Assembly (NCBI RefSeq): GCF_007829875.1
Contig: NZ_VIWV01000001.1
Coordinates: 6,232,501 to 6,296,500 of the forward strand
DNA length: 64,000 nt
Direction of reading: 5' to 3'
From: Streptomyces capillispiralis
Lineage (GTDB): Bacteria; Actinomycetota; Actinomycetes; Streptomycetales; Streptomycetaceae
The translations under genes and the position numbers were made by a program. The notes beneath the pieces are model-generated. The model was not told the origin of the DNA. It was given only the letters and a program-made list of their open reading frames with translations, and ran no database searches. Positions 43,295-51,013 of the stretch are shown in pieces. Position 1 is the first letter of the stretch; the number at the start of each line of letters is the position of its first letter.

Positions 43295-43633
43295 TCAGGG
43301 CAACGGCCGGGGGAGTGACGGACCGTCGGCCGCCACGGCACCGTCGCCGGAGAAGATGACACCGGGGTCGGAGGGGGCCTGGTTGAGCACCCACAGGCCG
43401 ATCAGGGTGGCCAGCGCGAAGACGACGGCGATCAGTACGGCGAGGACGAGCCGCCGACGGCGTTCGCGGCGCAGCCACTCCCCGCGCGCCGTGCGGTAGG
43501 CGTCGGGGTCCGGCAGCACCCCGCCGGCCAGGGCCCGGAGGGCGTCGCGCAGTTCCCGTTCGGTGCGGTCCGCGCCCGGCGGCCGGGGCTCGGCCCGCTC
43601 GCGGCCCGTGCGGCCGGGGCCGGTGTCGTTCAT
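43295..43633 (-). CDS. Single-pass membrane protein downstream of an ECF sigma gene
   Basis: A 112-residue protein: hydrophilic Arg-rich N-terminus (about 1-58), one membrane segment (LVLAVLIAVVFALATLIGLW) and a short external tail. The ATG at 43633 overlaps the sigma-factor stop by 4 nt. The position and topology fit an anti-sigma factor or membrane partner, but it has no zinc-binding HxxxCxxC motif and is not similar to anti-sigma families I know, so the role is inference. Confidence 0.75.
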   Translation of the reverse strand: MNDTGPGRTGRERAEPRPPGADRTERELRDALRALAGGVLPDPDAYRTARGEWLRRERRRRLVLAVLIAVVFALATLIGLWVLNQAPSDPGVIFSGDGAVAADGPSLPRPLP

Positions 43634-44220
43634 CGCCGGGCCTCCATCGCCTGGGTCAGCGCGGCGATCCCGCGCGAGGTGTGCGTCTTGACGGAACCGC
43701 GGGTGATGCCCATGGCGGCGGCTATCTCGCTCTCCTTCAGCCCGAGCCAGTGGCGCAGCACCAGTGCCTCGCGCTGCCGGGCGGGCAGCTGCTGGAGCGC
43801 GTCGATCAGCACCCGCTGGTCGTCGCGGAGCAGCGCGGTGTTCTCGGCCGAGGCCACGGTCTCGTCCGTGGGGCGCGCCGGGTGCTCCTCGTGCCGCCGG
43901 GCGACCTGGAGGTGCCGTATCCGCATCCGGGTCAGGTCGCAGACGGTGGAGCGCAGATGGGCCTCCGCCGCGGCCACGTCCTTCAGCCGCCGCCATCTGC
44001 GGTAGATCCGGTAGTACGCCTCGGCCACCACGTTCTCCGGGTCGTCCGCGCCGAGCAGCACGGCCAGCCGCAGCATCGAGGAGTAGTGCAGCGCGAACAG
44101 GCGGGCGACACCGGCCTCCCGCTCCAGGTCGGCCGGATTGGCGCCGGCGAGGGGTCCGGTCGGCGTCGCCCCCGGGGCCGGGGGCAGGGTGGCCCGGGGG
44201 TGCTGCTGTCTGCGTCTCAC
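43630..44220 (-). CDS. RNA polymerase ECF-type sigma factor
   Basis: A 196-residue sigma-70 family protein with region 2 (FALHYSSMLRLAVLLGADDPENVVAEAYYRIYRRW, in pieces) and region 4 (LQQLPARQREALVLRHWLGLKESEIAAAMG then RGSVKTHTSRGIAAL). The N-terminal 30 residues are Pro/Arg-rich. GTG 44220 overlaps the symporter stop by 4 nt and the membrane protein start by 4 nt. It resembles the SigE/SACE_Actino-type ECF group. Target promoters unknown. Confidence 0.88.
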   Translation of the reverse strand: MRRRQQHPRATLPPAPGATPTGPLAGANPADLEREAGVARLFALHYSSMLRLAVLLGADDPENVVAEAYYRIYRRWRRLKDVAAAEAHLRSTVCDLTRMRIRHLQVARRHEEHPARPTDETVASAENTALLRDDQRVLIDALQQLPARQREALVLRHWLGLKESEIAAAMGITRGSVKTHTSRGIAALTQAMEARR

Positions 44221-45779
44221 GGGGTGTCCGCTCCCGTCCGAGGGCCCCGCCTGACCATCAGGCGGGACGGCAGGTCGGTGGCGTCGGCGCCGCGCGGGAC
44301 GCCGAGGCGGGCGAGGGCCGCGGTGCCGGCCACCGCGACGGTCAGGTTGAGCAGCAGGGCGGCGATCCCGGCGTAGATCTCCAGCGGCCCGGCGCCGGTG
44401 CCGAGCGGCACGATCGGCGAGAACCCCTCGCGCACCACCAGGTACGTCCCGGCGGCCATGCCGACGGCCCATCCCGCGAGCAGCGCGCGCGGGTGCAGCC
44501 GGCGCGTGTAGAGGCCGACCGCCACCGCCGGGAAGATCTGCAGGATCCACACCCCGCCGAGCAGCTGGAGGTTGATCGCGTCCTGGTCGCGCAGCCCGAA
44601 CACGAAGGCCACCGCCCCGGCCTTGGCGGTCAGGGACACCGCCTTGGCCACCCGCACCTGCCGTTTCGGCGTGGCCGTCGGGTGCACGTACTCGACGTAC
44701 ACGTTCCGTACGAAGCCGGTCGCCGCGGCGATCGACATCACCGCCGCCGGGACCAGCGCGCCCACCACGATCGCCCCGAACACCAGCCCGGCCGGCGCGC
44801 CCGGCATCAGCCGGTCGACGAGCATCGGCACGGCGGCTTCGGCGCCGCCCTCGGGTGCCCGTACGCCCGCCGCCAGGGCCGCGATGCCGAGGAACCCGCA
44901 GAGCGCCAGCAGCGCCGTCCAGGCGGGCAGCCCCGCCGACACCTTGCGCAGGGTGCGCGTCCCGTCGGCGGCGAACCCGGCGGTCAGCACGTGCGGGTAC
45001 ATCAGCAGCGCCAGCGCCGAACCGAGCGCCAGGGTGGCGTAGGCGGGCTGCTGCTCGGGGGACAGCAGCAGCGGGGAGTGGGCGGCGTCCGTGCCGCCGA
45101 GCGCGCGCCCCGCCCCGTCGAAGACCGCGCCGGGCCCGCCGAACCGCCGCAGCACCAGCCAGCACACGGCGGTCAGCGACACGAACACCGCCACCGCCTT
45201 CAGCGCCGAGATCACCGCGGGCGCCCGCAGCCCGTGCCGGTAGGTCGCCACCGCCAGCCCCGCGAACACCGCCACCATCACCAGGTCCCCGGTCGCGCCG
45301 CGCGGATACAGCCCGCCCGCGGTGAGCACCGCGCGGACGCCGAGCAGCTGGAGCGCCAGGTACGGCATCGTCGCCAGGATCCCGGTCAGCGCGACCACCA
45401 GGGCCAGCGGAGCCGACCCGTACCGGCCGCGCACGAAGTCGGCGGCGGTGATGTATCCGTGCCGCCGGGCCACGCTCCACAACCGGCTGAGCAGCACGAA
45501 CGCGAGCGGACAGACGATCACCGTGTACGGCACCGCGAAGAAGGCGGGCGCGCCGTTGCCGTACGCCAGACCCGGTACGGCGGTGAAGGTGTACGCCGTG
45601 TAGACCGTCCCGCCGAGCAGCAGCCAGGTCCAGCCCGGGCCCAGGGCGCGGTCGGCCAGCGCCCACCCCTCCAGCGAGGGCAGCCTCCCGTTCGGCCGGA
45701 GCCGGCGCGCGGTGACGGCGAGCAGCGACGCCCCGCCGATCACGGCGAGGAACGTCGCGGTCATGGCGCCGTCGGCCAT
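44217..45779 (-). CDS. Sodium:solute symporter family protein
   Basis: A 520-residue SSS-family transporter with about 13 membrane segments. Typical blocks: GWALADRALGPGWTWLLLGGT after helix 1, YTVIVCPLAFVLLSRLW, and IVVGALVPAAVMSIAAATGFVRNVY around the core. The substrate (a monocarboxylate, sugar, amino acid or vitamin) is not predictable. It is the first gene of a leftward five-gene run with ECF sigma, membrane protein, GH15 and SDR. ATG 45779 follows AAGGACGG. Confidence 0.88.
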   Translation of the reverse strand: MADGAMTATFLAVIGGASLLAVTARRLRPNGRLPSLEGWALADRALGPGWTWLLLGGTVYTAYTFTAVPGLAYGNGAPAFFAVPYTVIVCPLAFVLLSRLWSVARRHGYITAADFVRGRYGSAPLALVVALTGILATMPYLALQLLGVRAVLTAGGLYPRGATGDLVMVAVFAGLAVATYRHGLRAPAVISALKAVAVFVSLTAVCWLVLRRFGGPGAVFDGAGRALGGTDAAHSPLLLSPEQQPAYATLALGSALALLMYPHVLTAGFAADGTRTLRKVSAGLPAWTALLALCGFLGIAALAAGVRAPEGGAEAAVPMLVDRLMPGAPAGLVFGAIVVGALVPAAVMSIAAATGFVRNVYVEYVHPTATPKRQVRVAKAVSLTAKAGAVAFVFGLRDQDAINLQLLGGVWILQIFPAVAVGLYTRRLHPRALLAGWAVGMAAGTYLVVREGFSPIVPLGTGAGPLEIYAGIAALLLNLTVAVAGTAALARLGVPRGADATDLPSRLMVRRGPRTGADTP

Positions 45780-45937
45780 GAATCACCGTCCTTGGTGTGC
45801 AGTGCCCTCGGAGAAGAGTCGCGCGGCACACCCCACCGGATGACAGACGACCGTCCGGAACGCCGCGGCACCACCTCCGACCGGTGCGCCACTCTCGCAC
45901 AGACCACCGCGGACCGGGAGGGGAGCGCGGGTCACGG

Positions 45938-45969
45938 CACGCACCGGTCGCCCCCGGCCACGGTGCGTG
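45938..45969 (-). terminator. Hairpin terminator of the SURF1 gene
   Basis: CACGCACCG (45938-45946) pairs perfectly with CGGTGCGTG (45961-45969), 13 nt beyond the SURF1 stop on the leftward strand and 160 nt upstream of the symporter start. Confidence 0.65.
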
Positions 45970-45982
45970 GCCCGGGGCCCGC

Positions 45983-46822
45983 CTACACCCCGGCCGACTC
46001 CGGCTTCCCGGCACCGGCGGCCTCGCCGTGGGACTCCGCGCCGCCGGGCTCGGCGGCGTCGGTCGTCCGGGCCGCCGGCCGGGCCCGCTCCCGGGCCTCG
46101 CGGCGCACCAGCACGACCCAGCCCACCGGCACGGCCGCCGCGAACAGCCACCACTGGACGGCGTACGCGTAGTTCAGCGCGGCGTTCTCCTCGCCGGGGT
46201 TCCCCAGCCGCTGCGGGGTGCCGTCCTTCGGCTCGGGCGCCGTCTGCGCCACATAGCCGCCGAGCACCCGGGCGCCGAGGCGCTCGGCCTCCCGCTCGCT
46301 GTCGATCAGCATGATCTGCCGCTCGGGCAGGCCCTCGAGGTCCTTGATGCCGCTCGCGGCGGTCGTCTCGTCGGGCATCAGCCGGCCCTCGATGGTGATC
46401 TCGCCGCGCGGCGGTGCGGGGACCTCGGGGAACGCGCTCTGGCTCGGCCCGCCCGGGATCCAGCCCCGGTTGACCAGCAGGACCCTGCCGTCGTCGAGGA
46501 CGAACGGGGTCAGGACGTGGAAGCCCACCTCGTCGTCGCCGTTGGTGCGGCGGCGGACGACGACCTCGTCATCGGTGTCGAAGTGGCCCTCGGCCGTCAC
46601 GGTCCGGTACCGCTCGGCACGCGTCACGGCCTGTCCGGGGGCGGCCAGCCGCTCCACCGGCACCGGGTCGGCGGCCAGCGCCTCGGCGACCAGCCGGTTG
46701 CGGGCGGCGCGCTCGTCGTGGCGGTCCATCTGCCAGAAGCCCAGCCTGATCATCGTGGGGATGAGGAGCAGGGCGACCAGCGTGATGATCACCCATTGGC
46801 GGGACAACAGAAAGCGGTACAC
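45983..46822 (-). CDS. SURF1-family protein (cytochrome oxidase assembly)
   Basis: A SURF1 homologue of about 279 residues, a membrane protein that helps insert heme into cytochrome c oxidase. It has an N-terminal helix (SRQWVIITLVALLLIPTMIRLG), the GFWQMDRHDERAARN motif, an external domain with NRGWIPGG, and a second helix (YAVQWWLFAAAVPVGWVVLV) with a charged Ala/Glu-rich tail. GTG 46822 (MYRFLLSRQW) is preferred; ATG 46855 would add 11 residues. Neither has a strong ribosome binding site. Confidence 0.9.
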   Translation of the reverse strand: MYRFLLSRQWVIITLVALLLIPTMIRLGFWQMDRHDERAARNRLVAEALAADPVPVERLAAPGQAVTRAERYRTVTAEGHFDTDDEVVVRRRTNGDDEVGFHVLTPFVLDDGRVLLVNRGWIPGGPSQSAFPEVPAPPRGEITIEGRLMPDETTAASGIKDLEGLPERQIMLIDSEREAERLGARVLGGYVAQTAPEPKDGTPQRLGNPGEENAALNYAYAVQWWLFAAAVPVGWVVLVRREARERARPAARTTDAAEPGGAESHGEAAGAGKPESAGV

Positions 46823-46873
46823 CCCACGACCGTACAACTCGGCCGCGGGGTGCATTGAGGCGGGTACGTCCCT

Positions 46874-47107
46874 TCACACCCGGTCGACGATCCCCGCCCT
46901 TCCCTCCGCGCGGGCGCAGTGGGCGCCGCAGTACCAGTGCCCCTCGGCCTCGACGCCCTGGCCGATGATCTGCACCCGGCAGTGCTCGCAGATCGGGGCC
47001 ATGCGGTGGATCGCACAGGAGAAGCAGTCGAACACGTGCACGGCGCCCTGCGCGTGCACCTCGAAGGTCATGCCGTAGCTGTTGCCGCAGACTTCACATG
47101 TCGCCAT
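46874..47107 (-). CDS. Small zinc-ribbon protein
   Basis: A 77-residue cytoplasmic protein with four Cys-containing pairs: TCEVCGN, FDCFSCAIH, ICEHCRV and YCGAHCAR, arranged as two treble-clef or zinc-ribbon modules. No enzyme motif. It lies between the exonuclease and SURF1 genes on the same strand, separated from the former by a strong hairpin. Conserved in actinobacteria; function unknown. Confidence 0.82.
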   Translation of the reverse strand: MATCEVCGNSYGMTFEVHAQGAVHVFDCFSCAIHRMAPICEHCRVQIIGQGVEAEGHWYCGAHCARAEGRAGIVDRV

Positions 47108-47150
47108 GCGCCACAGGGTGTGCCGTCGGCCCCGCGCGGGGCGAGCGGGC

Positions 47151-47169
47151 GGCGGGCGAGTCGCCCGCC
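47151..47169 (-). terminator. Compact perfect hairpin after the exonuclease gene
   Basis: GGCGGGCGA (47151-47159) and TCGCCCGCC (47161-47169) form a 9-bp inverted repeat around one base, 3 nt beyond the exonuclease stop and 44 nt upstream of the zinc-ribbon gene. Confidence 0.6.
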
Positions 47170-47171
47170 AA

Positions 47172-48161
47172 TCACCCGTCCGTACGGTCCGCCGGCTCCA
47201 CGTCCCCGAGCAGCTGGCCGAACGCGGCCTCGTCGACGACCGGTGTGCCGTACTGCCGGGCCTTGACCACCTTCGAGGTGCCGGAGTCGGGATCGTTGGT
47301 CACCAGGAGGCTGGTCAGCCGGGACAGGCTGGTGGCGACGTGCAGGCCCGCCTCGGTCGCGCGGTCCTCCAGCAGGTCCCGCTCGATGGAGGTGTCACCG
47401 GAGAACGCCACCCGCATGCCCTGCTTGAGCCGCTTGCCCGGTTCGTACCGGCCCGGGTTGGGGTGGGGGCAGGCGGGCCGCTTGCGGGAGGGCCGCCAGC
47501 TGTTCGGCCGGTAGCCGCCGGGGCCGCCCTGCTGGACGACGCGGGGCCGGTCCGACCACTCGGTCAGCGGCCGGCACTCGTGCAGCGGCAGCCGTACGCC
47601 GCCCGCCGCCGCGGCCCGCAGACTGGGCCGGAACGCCTCCGCCAGCACCCGCGCGTCGTCCAGCGCGTGGTGCGCCCGCCGCTGGACGACGCCGAAGTGG
47701 GCGGCGAGCGTCTCCAGCTTGTGGTTGGGCAGCGGCAGCGCCAGCTCCTTGGCGAGGGCGATGGTGCACAGCCGCTGCTTCACCGGCGCCTCGCTCCGCG
47801 CGCGGGCGTACTCCCGGGCGATCATCTGCCAGTCGAAGACGGCGTTGTGCGCGACGAGCACCCGGCCCTCCAGCCGGGCCGCGAACTCCGCGGCGATGTC
47901 CTGGAAGAGGGGCGCGCCCTCGAGGACCTCGCTCGTCAGACCGTGGATCCACACCGGGCCCGGGTCCCGCTCCGGATTGACCACCGTGTACCAGTGGTCC
48001 TCGACCTCGCCGCGCGCGTCCAGCCGGTAGACGGCCGCGGAGATGATGCGGTCGTCCCGGGCCAGCCCCGTGGTCTCCACGTCAACGACCGCGTAGCCCC
48101 GCGGATACGCGGCCGGCCACGCGGTGGGGGAGGACGCTGCGGTCGTGAGGTCATCGAGCAT
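47172..48161 (-). CDS. DEDDh 3'-5' exonuclease with C-terminal BRCT domain
   Basis: A 329-residue protein combining a DnaQ/DNA polymerase III epsilon-type exonuclease (about residues 20-185; motif I VVDVETTGL, motif II LVAHNAVFDWQM, motif III HHALDDARVLAEAF with the catalytic His) with a BRCT domain (about 245-325; GMRVAFSGDTSIERDLLEDRATEAG in pieces, LVTNDPDSGTSKVVKARQYG). This pairing is common in actinobacteria and suggests a DNA-repair exonuclease recruited to complexes. ATG 48161, leftward; the middle linker is Pro/Arg-rich. Confidence 0.92.
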   Translation of the reverse strand: MLDDLTTAASSPTAWPAAYPRGYAVVDVETTGLARDDRIISAAVYRLDARGEVEDHWYTVVNPERDPGPVWIHGLTSEVLEGAPLFQDIAAEFAARLEGRVLVAHNAVFDWQMIAREYARARSEAPVKQRLCTIALAKELALPLPNHKLETLAAHFGVVQRRAHHALDDARVLAEAFRPSLRAAAAGGVRLPLHECRPLTEWSDRPRVVQQGGPGGYRPNSWRPSRKRPACPHPNPGRYEPGKRLKQGMRVAFSGDTSIERDLLEDRATEAGLHVATSLSRLTSLLVTNDPDSGTSKVVKARQYGTPVVDEAAFGQLLGDVEPADRTDG

Positions 48162-48304
48162 GGTTCACGAGGATACGGGCCGCCACCGACAGCCCTGTCC
48201 GTCAGGTGCCCTGTGCGAACCGGCCGTTCGACCGCCGGCGGTCCCCGCGACCCGGACACGCGGTCATGTCCCGCGCCCCCGGGGCCGGTTGGCGGCGGTG
48301 CCGG

Positions 48305-49288
48305 TCACCAGCGGATCGGCACCGGAAGGGCCGTCAGCAGCCCCGACACCGCGACCACCACGCCGAGCGCGTGGACCTCCGCCCGCGCGGGCGCGGCCGC
48401 CGTCGACGGGTCGGCGGCGCGGGCCAGCCGGATCCGGGCCCACAGGGCGAGGAGGGCGACACCGGCCATCAGGACCGCCTTGGCGAGCAGCACCCGCCCG
48501 TACGCGGTGTCCGTCAGCTGCTCCAGGACCGTCTCCGGCGGCATCCGGCGCAGCGAACTGCCCACGCCCGTCGCGGTGACGGCGACGAGCAGGACGAGCG
48601 CCACGCGCGCGAAGCGCCCCAGCAGCACGCCGCCCGCCTCCGTGGTCCGCCACAGCCGCAGCGTGCGCAGCACGTACAGCAGACCGCCCGCCCAGAGCGA
48701 CGCGCAGACCAGGTGCACCAGGGTCAGCCCGGAGCCGAGCAGCGGGCTGTACTCGGTCGTGGGGTGCGCGCGCAGGGCCTCCGCTACGGCCACCGCGGCC
48801 AGCGGCCACACCTGGGTGCCCGGGCGGCCGGACGCGGCGCACAGGGCCGCCGCGAGGAAGGCGTTGACCTCTACCAGGGCGAGCTTGCCGTCCCGGGAGC
48901 CGTAGAGACCGCCGGCGTCGATGGCGGCGAGGCCGTCGGGCACCAGGTTCCCGGTGGCCACGACCGAGGCGAGCCCGAGGGCGGCCAGGAAACCGGCGGT
49001 GTTCGCCACGACGGACCAGCTCCGGGGCCGGGCCGGGGGAGCACCGGGCACCCCGCGGGCCAGCCGCCGCGCGAACAGCTCACCGACGGGTACGGCCAGC
49101 GCGGCGAACAGCACGGTGCGCAGCAGGGCTATGCCGCCGGAGCCGGGCGCGGCGGCCTCCCCGGTGCCGTGCAGCGCGGGCGACGGGCCGAACAGCGGTA
49201 TCAGCGCGGCGAGCACCACCAGCAGGAGGACGGCGGCGGCCCGACGCCCGCCCCGGTCCGCCCCGGCCGCCCCCACCCTGGGTTTCAT
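48305..49288 (-). CDS. CopD-like copper-resistance membrane protein
   Basis: A 327-residue polytopic membrane protein of about eight segments, CopD/YebZ family, associated with copper transport or homeostasis. Typical element: STEYSPLLGSGLTLVHLVCASLWAGGLLYVLRTLR (residues about 180-215, here starting TTEYSPLL). The His in LVHLVCASLW is a probable copper ligand. It has no CopC partner gene beside it. ATG 49288 is assumed; GTG three codons earlier is possible. Leftward, downstream of the subtilase genes but separated by a terminator. Confidence 0.85.
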   Translation of the reverse strand: MKPRVGAAGADRGGRRAAAVLLLVVLAALIPLFGPSPALHGTGEAAAPGSGGIALLRTVLFAALAVPVGELFARRLARGVPGAPPARPRSWSVVANTAGFLAALGLASVVATGNLVPDGLAAIDAGGLYGSRDGKLALVEVNAFLAAALCAASGRPGTQVWPLAAVAVAEALRAHPTTEYSPLLGSGLTLVHLVCASLWAGGLLYVLRTLRLWRTTEAGGVLLGRFARVALVLLVAVTATGVGSSLRRMPPETVLEQLTDTAYGRVLLAKAVLMAGVALLALWARIRLARAADPSTAAAPARAEVHALGVVVAVSGLLTALPVPIRW

Positions 49289-49378
49289 CGGACTCACCCC
49301 AGGATCTTCACAAGGCCGCCCGGAACCGGGCAAGTACGGGACGGGACGCGCACACCGCGCGACGGCGGCCGGACGGCG

Positions 49379-49408
49379 CGGAGGCCGGGCGCGAGCGCCC
49401 GGCCTCCG
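49379..49408 (-). terminator. Strong hairpin terminator after the first subtilase gene
   Basis: CGGAGGCCGGGCGC (49379-49392) and GCGCCCGGCCTCCG (49395-49408) pair over 14 bp, 20 nt beyond the protease stop. It separates the two-protease unit from the CopD-like gene. Confidence 0.85.
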
Positions 49409-49428
49409 TCCTCACCGCTCCCGCGGGA

Positions 49429-50952
49429 CTACCGCGTCACGGCGTCCAGCGCGTCGGCCATGCCCCAGCCGTAGAAGCCGTTGCGGTTCTTCGGGCCCTC
49501 GCACACCGCGTCGACCTTGCCGTCGCCGTCGATGTCGTACGGGTCCGTGCACGCGGTGGCGTCCGCCTCCGCGTACAGCAGCGCCTTCACCAGCGCGGGC
49601 GAGGCGTGCGGGTGCGTCGACTTGATGAGCGCGGCGACACCCGCGACGTGCGGGGACGCCATCGACGTGCCCGCCATGTAGCCCCACTTGCCGCCGGGCA
49701 GCGTGCCCAGGATCAGACCGCTGGTCGCGGGCGGCGCCGGCGTCTGGTAGGCCGTCGAGTCGCCGCCGGGCGCGGCGATGTCGATGACCCCGCGGCCGTA
49801 GTTGGAGAACGACGACTTCAGGCCCTTGGCACCGGTCGCCGCGACCGTCACGACACCCGGCAGCTGGGTCGGGATGTCGTGGCACTCGTCCGGGTCGATC
49901 ACCCGGTCCGAGGGCGTGGAGTCGTTGGGCGAGACCGGGTCGGTGATCTCGTCGGCCGCGAAGTCGTAGTTCTCGTTGCCGGCCGCGGCCACGTTGACCG
50001 CGCCCTTGCGCTCCGCGTACTTCGACGCCCGGGTGACGGCCTCGACGAGCGCCTTCTGGTCCGGGTCGTTCTCGCAGTTGAAGTACCAGGGGTCGGTGTA
50101 GTAGCTGTTGTTGGTGACGTCGACCCCGTGCTCGGCCGCCCACATGAAGCCGCACACCACGGCCTCGGTGTAGAAGAAGCCGTCCGGGTTGGACACCTTG
50201 ATGCCCGAGACCTTCACGCCGGGCGCGACACCGGTCATGCCGACACCGTTCTTGGCGGCGGCGATCTCACCCGCGACATGCGTGCCGTGCGGGCTCTCGG
50301 ACGCGCCCGGCCGCCAGGCGCCGTCACTGGTGTCCGGCTTGCCCGACACGCAGTTGACCGACGCGGCCCGGTCGAAGTTGGGCGCGATGTCCGGGTGGGT
50401 GTCGTCGACACCGGTGTCGATGACGGCGACGGTCACCTTCGAGCTGCCCAGCGACTTCTCGTGCGCCTTGTCCGCCTTGATGGCGGGCAGGTCCCACTGC
50501 AGGCCCTGGAGCGGGTCCTGACCCTCCGCCGCCTCCGCCTCGGCGACCTCGCCCGCGCTCAGCACCTTCGGGGTGCCCATGTCGGTGGTGGCCGCGGACG
50601 GCAGCGGCGCGGTGCGGGTGGCACCGGCCGACTCCACCCCGCGCACCGCACGGACGGTCTTCGCGAAGTCCGGGTTCGACGAGTGGACGACGACGACGCC
50701 GATCCTGTCGTACGTCGTGACGATCGTGCCGCCGGCCTCGCCGATCGCCTTCTTCACGTGCGCGGGCGCGCCGTGCCCGCCCCGGACGTTGACCACGTAG
50801 CTCAGCGAGGTCGCGTCGGCGGTGGCCGCGGCCGGCTGCGCGGCCGGCGCGGCGGTGGCCGCGGTGTTCGGCAGGAACGCGAGCGCCGTCGCCATGGCCA
50901 TCCCGGCCGGGATGACGAGCGCGCGGCGGTGGCGCGGGTGAGACGCTGTCAT
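49429..50952 (-). CDS. Secreted S8 family serine protease (subtilase), downstream copy
   Basis: A 507-residue secreted subtilisin-like protease. Signal peptide about 1-34 (Arg then hydrophobic, ending ATAAPA), then an inhibitor-like propeptide with an internal VVNVRGG strand. Catalytic triad: D179 in VIDTGVDD, H225 in SPHGTHVAGE, S430 in GTSMASPHVAG; oxyanion Asn in AAAGNENYD. Near the C-terminus the loop DIDGDGKVD (473-481) plus a Cys pair (TACTD, AVCEG) interrupts the final helix region. ATG 50952. It is a tandem paralogue of the gene at 51014-52546. Confidence 0.93.
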   Translation of the reverse strand: MTASHPRHRRALVIPAGMAMATALAFLPNTAATAAPAAQPAAATADATSLSYVVNVRGGHGAPAHVKKAIGEAGGTIVTTYDRIGVVVVHSSNPDFAKTVRAVRGVESAGATRTAPLPSAATTDMGTPKVLSAGEVAEAEAAEGQDPLQGLQWDLPAIKADKAHEKSLGSSKVTVAVIDTGVDDTHPDIAPNFDRAASVNCVSGKPDTSDGAWRPGASESPHGTHVAGEIAAAKNGVGMTGVAPGVKVSGIKVSNPDGFFYTEAVVCGFMWAAEHGVDVTNNSYYTDPWYFNCENDPDQKALVEAVTRASKYAERKGAVNVAAAGNENYDFAADEITDPVSPNDSTPSDRVIDPDECHDIPTQLPGVVTVAATGAKGLKSSFSNYGRGVIDIAAPGGDSTAYQTPAPPATSGLILGTLPGGKWGYMAGTSMASPHVAGVAALIKSTHPHASPALVKALLYAEADATACTDPYDIDGDGKVDAVCEGPKNRNGFYGWGMADALDAVTR

Positions 50953-51013
50953 GGGGTCTCCAGTTCGTTCACGAATGCGGTTCTGCGGACGGGAAGCACG
51001 GGGACGGCGACGC

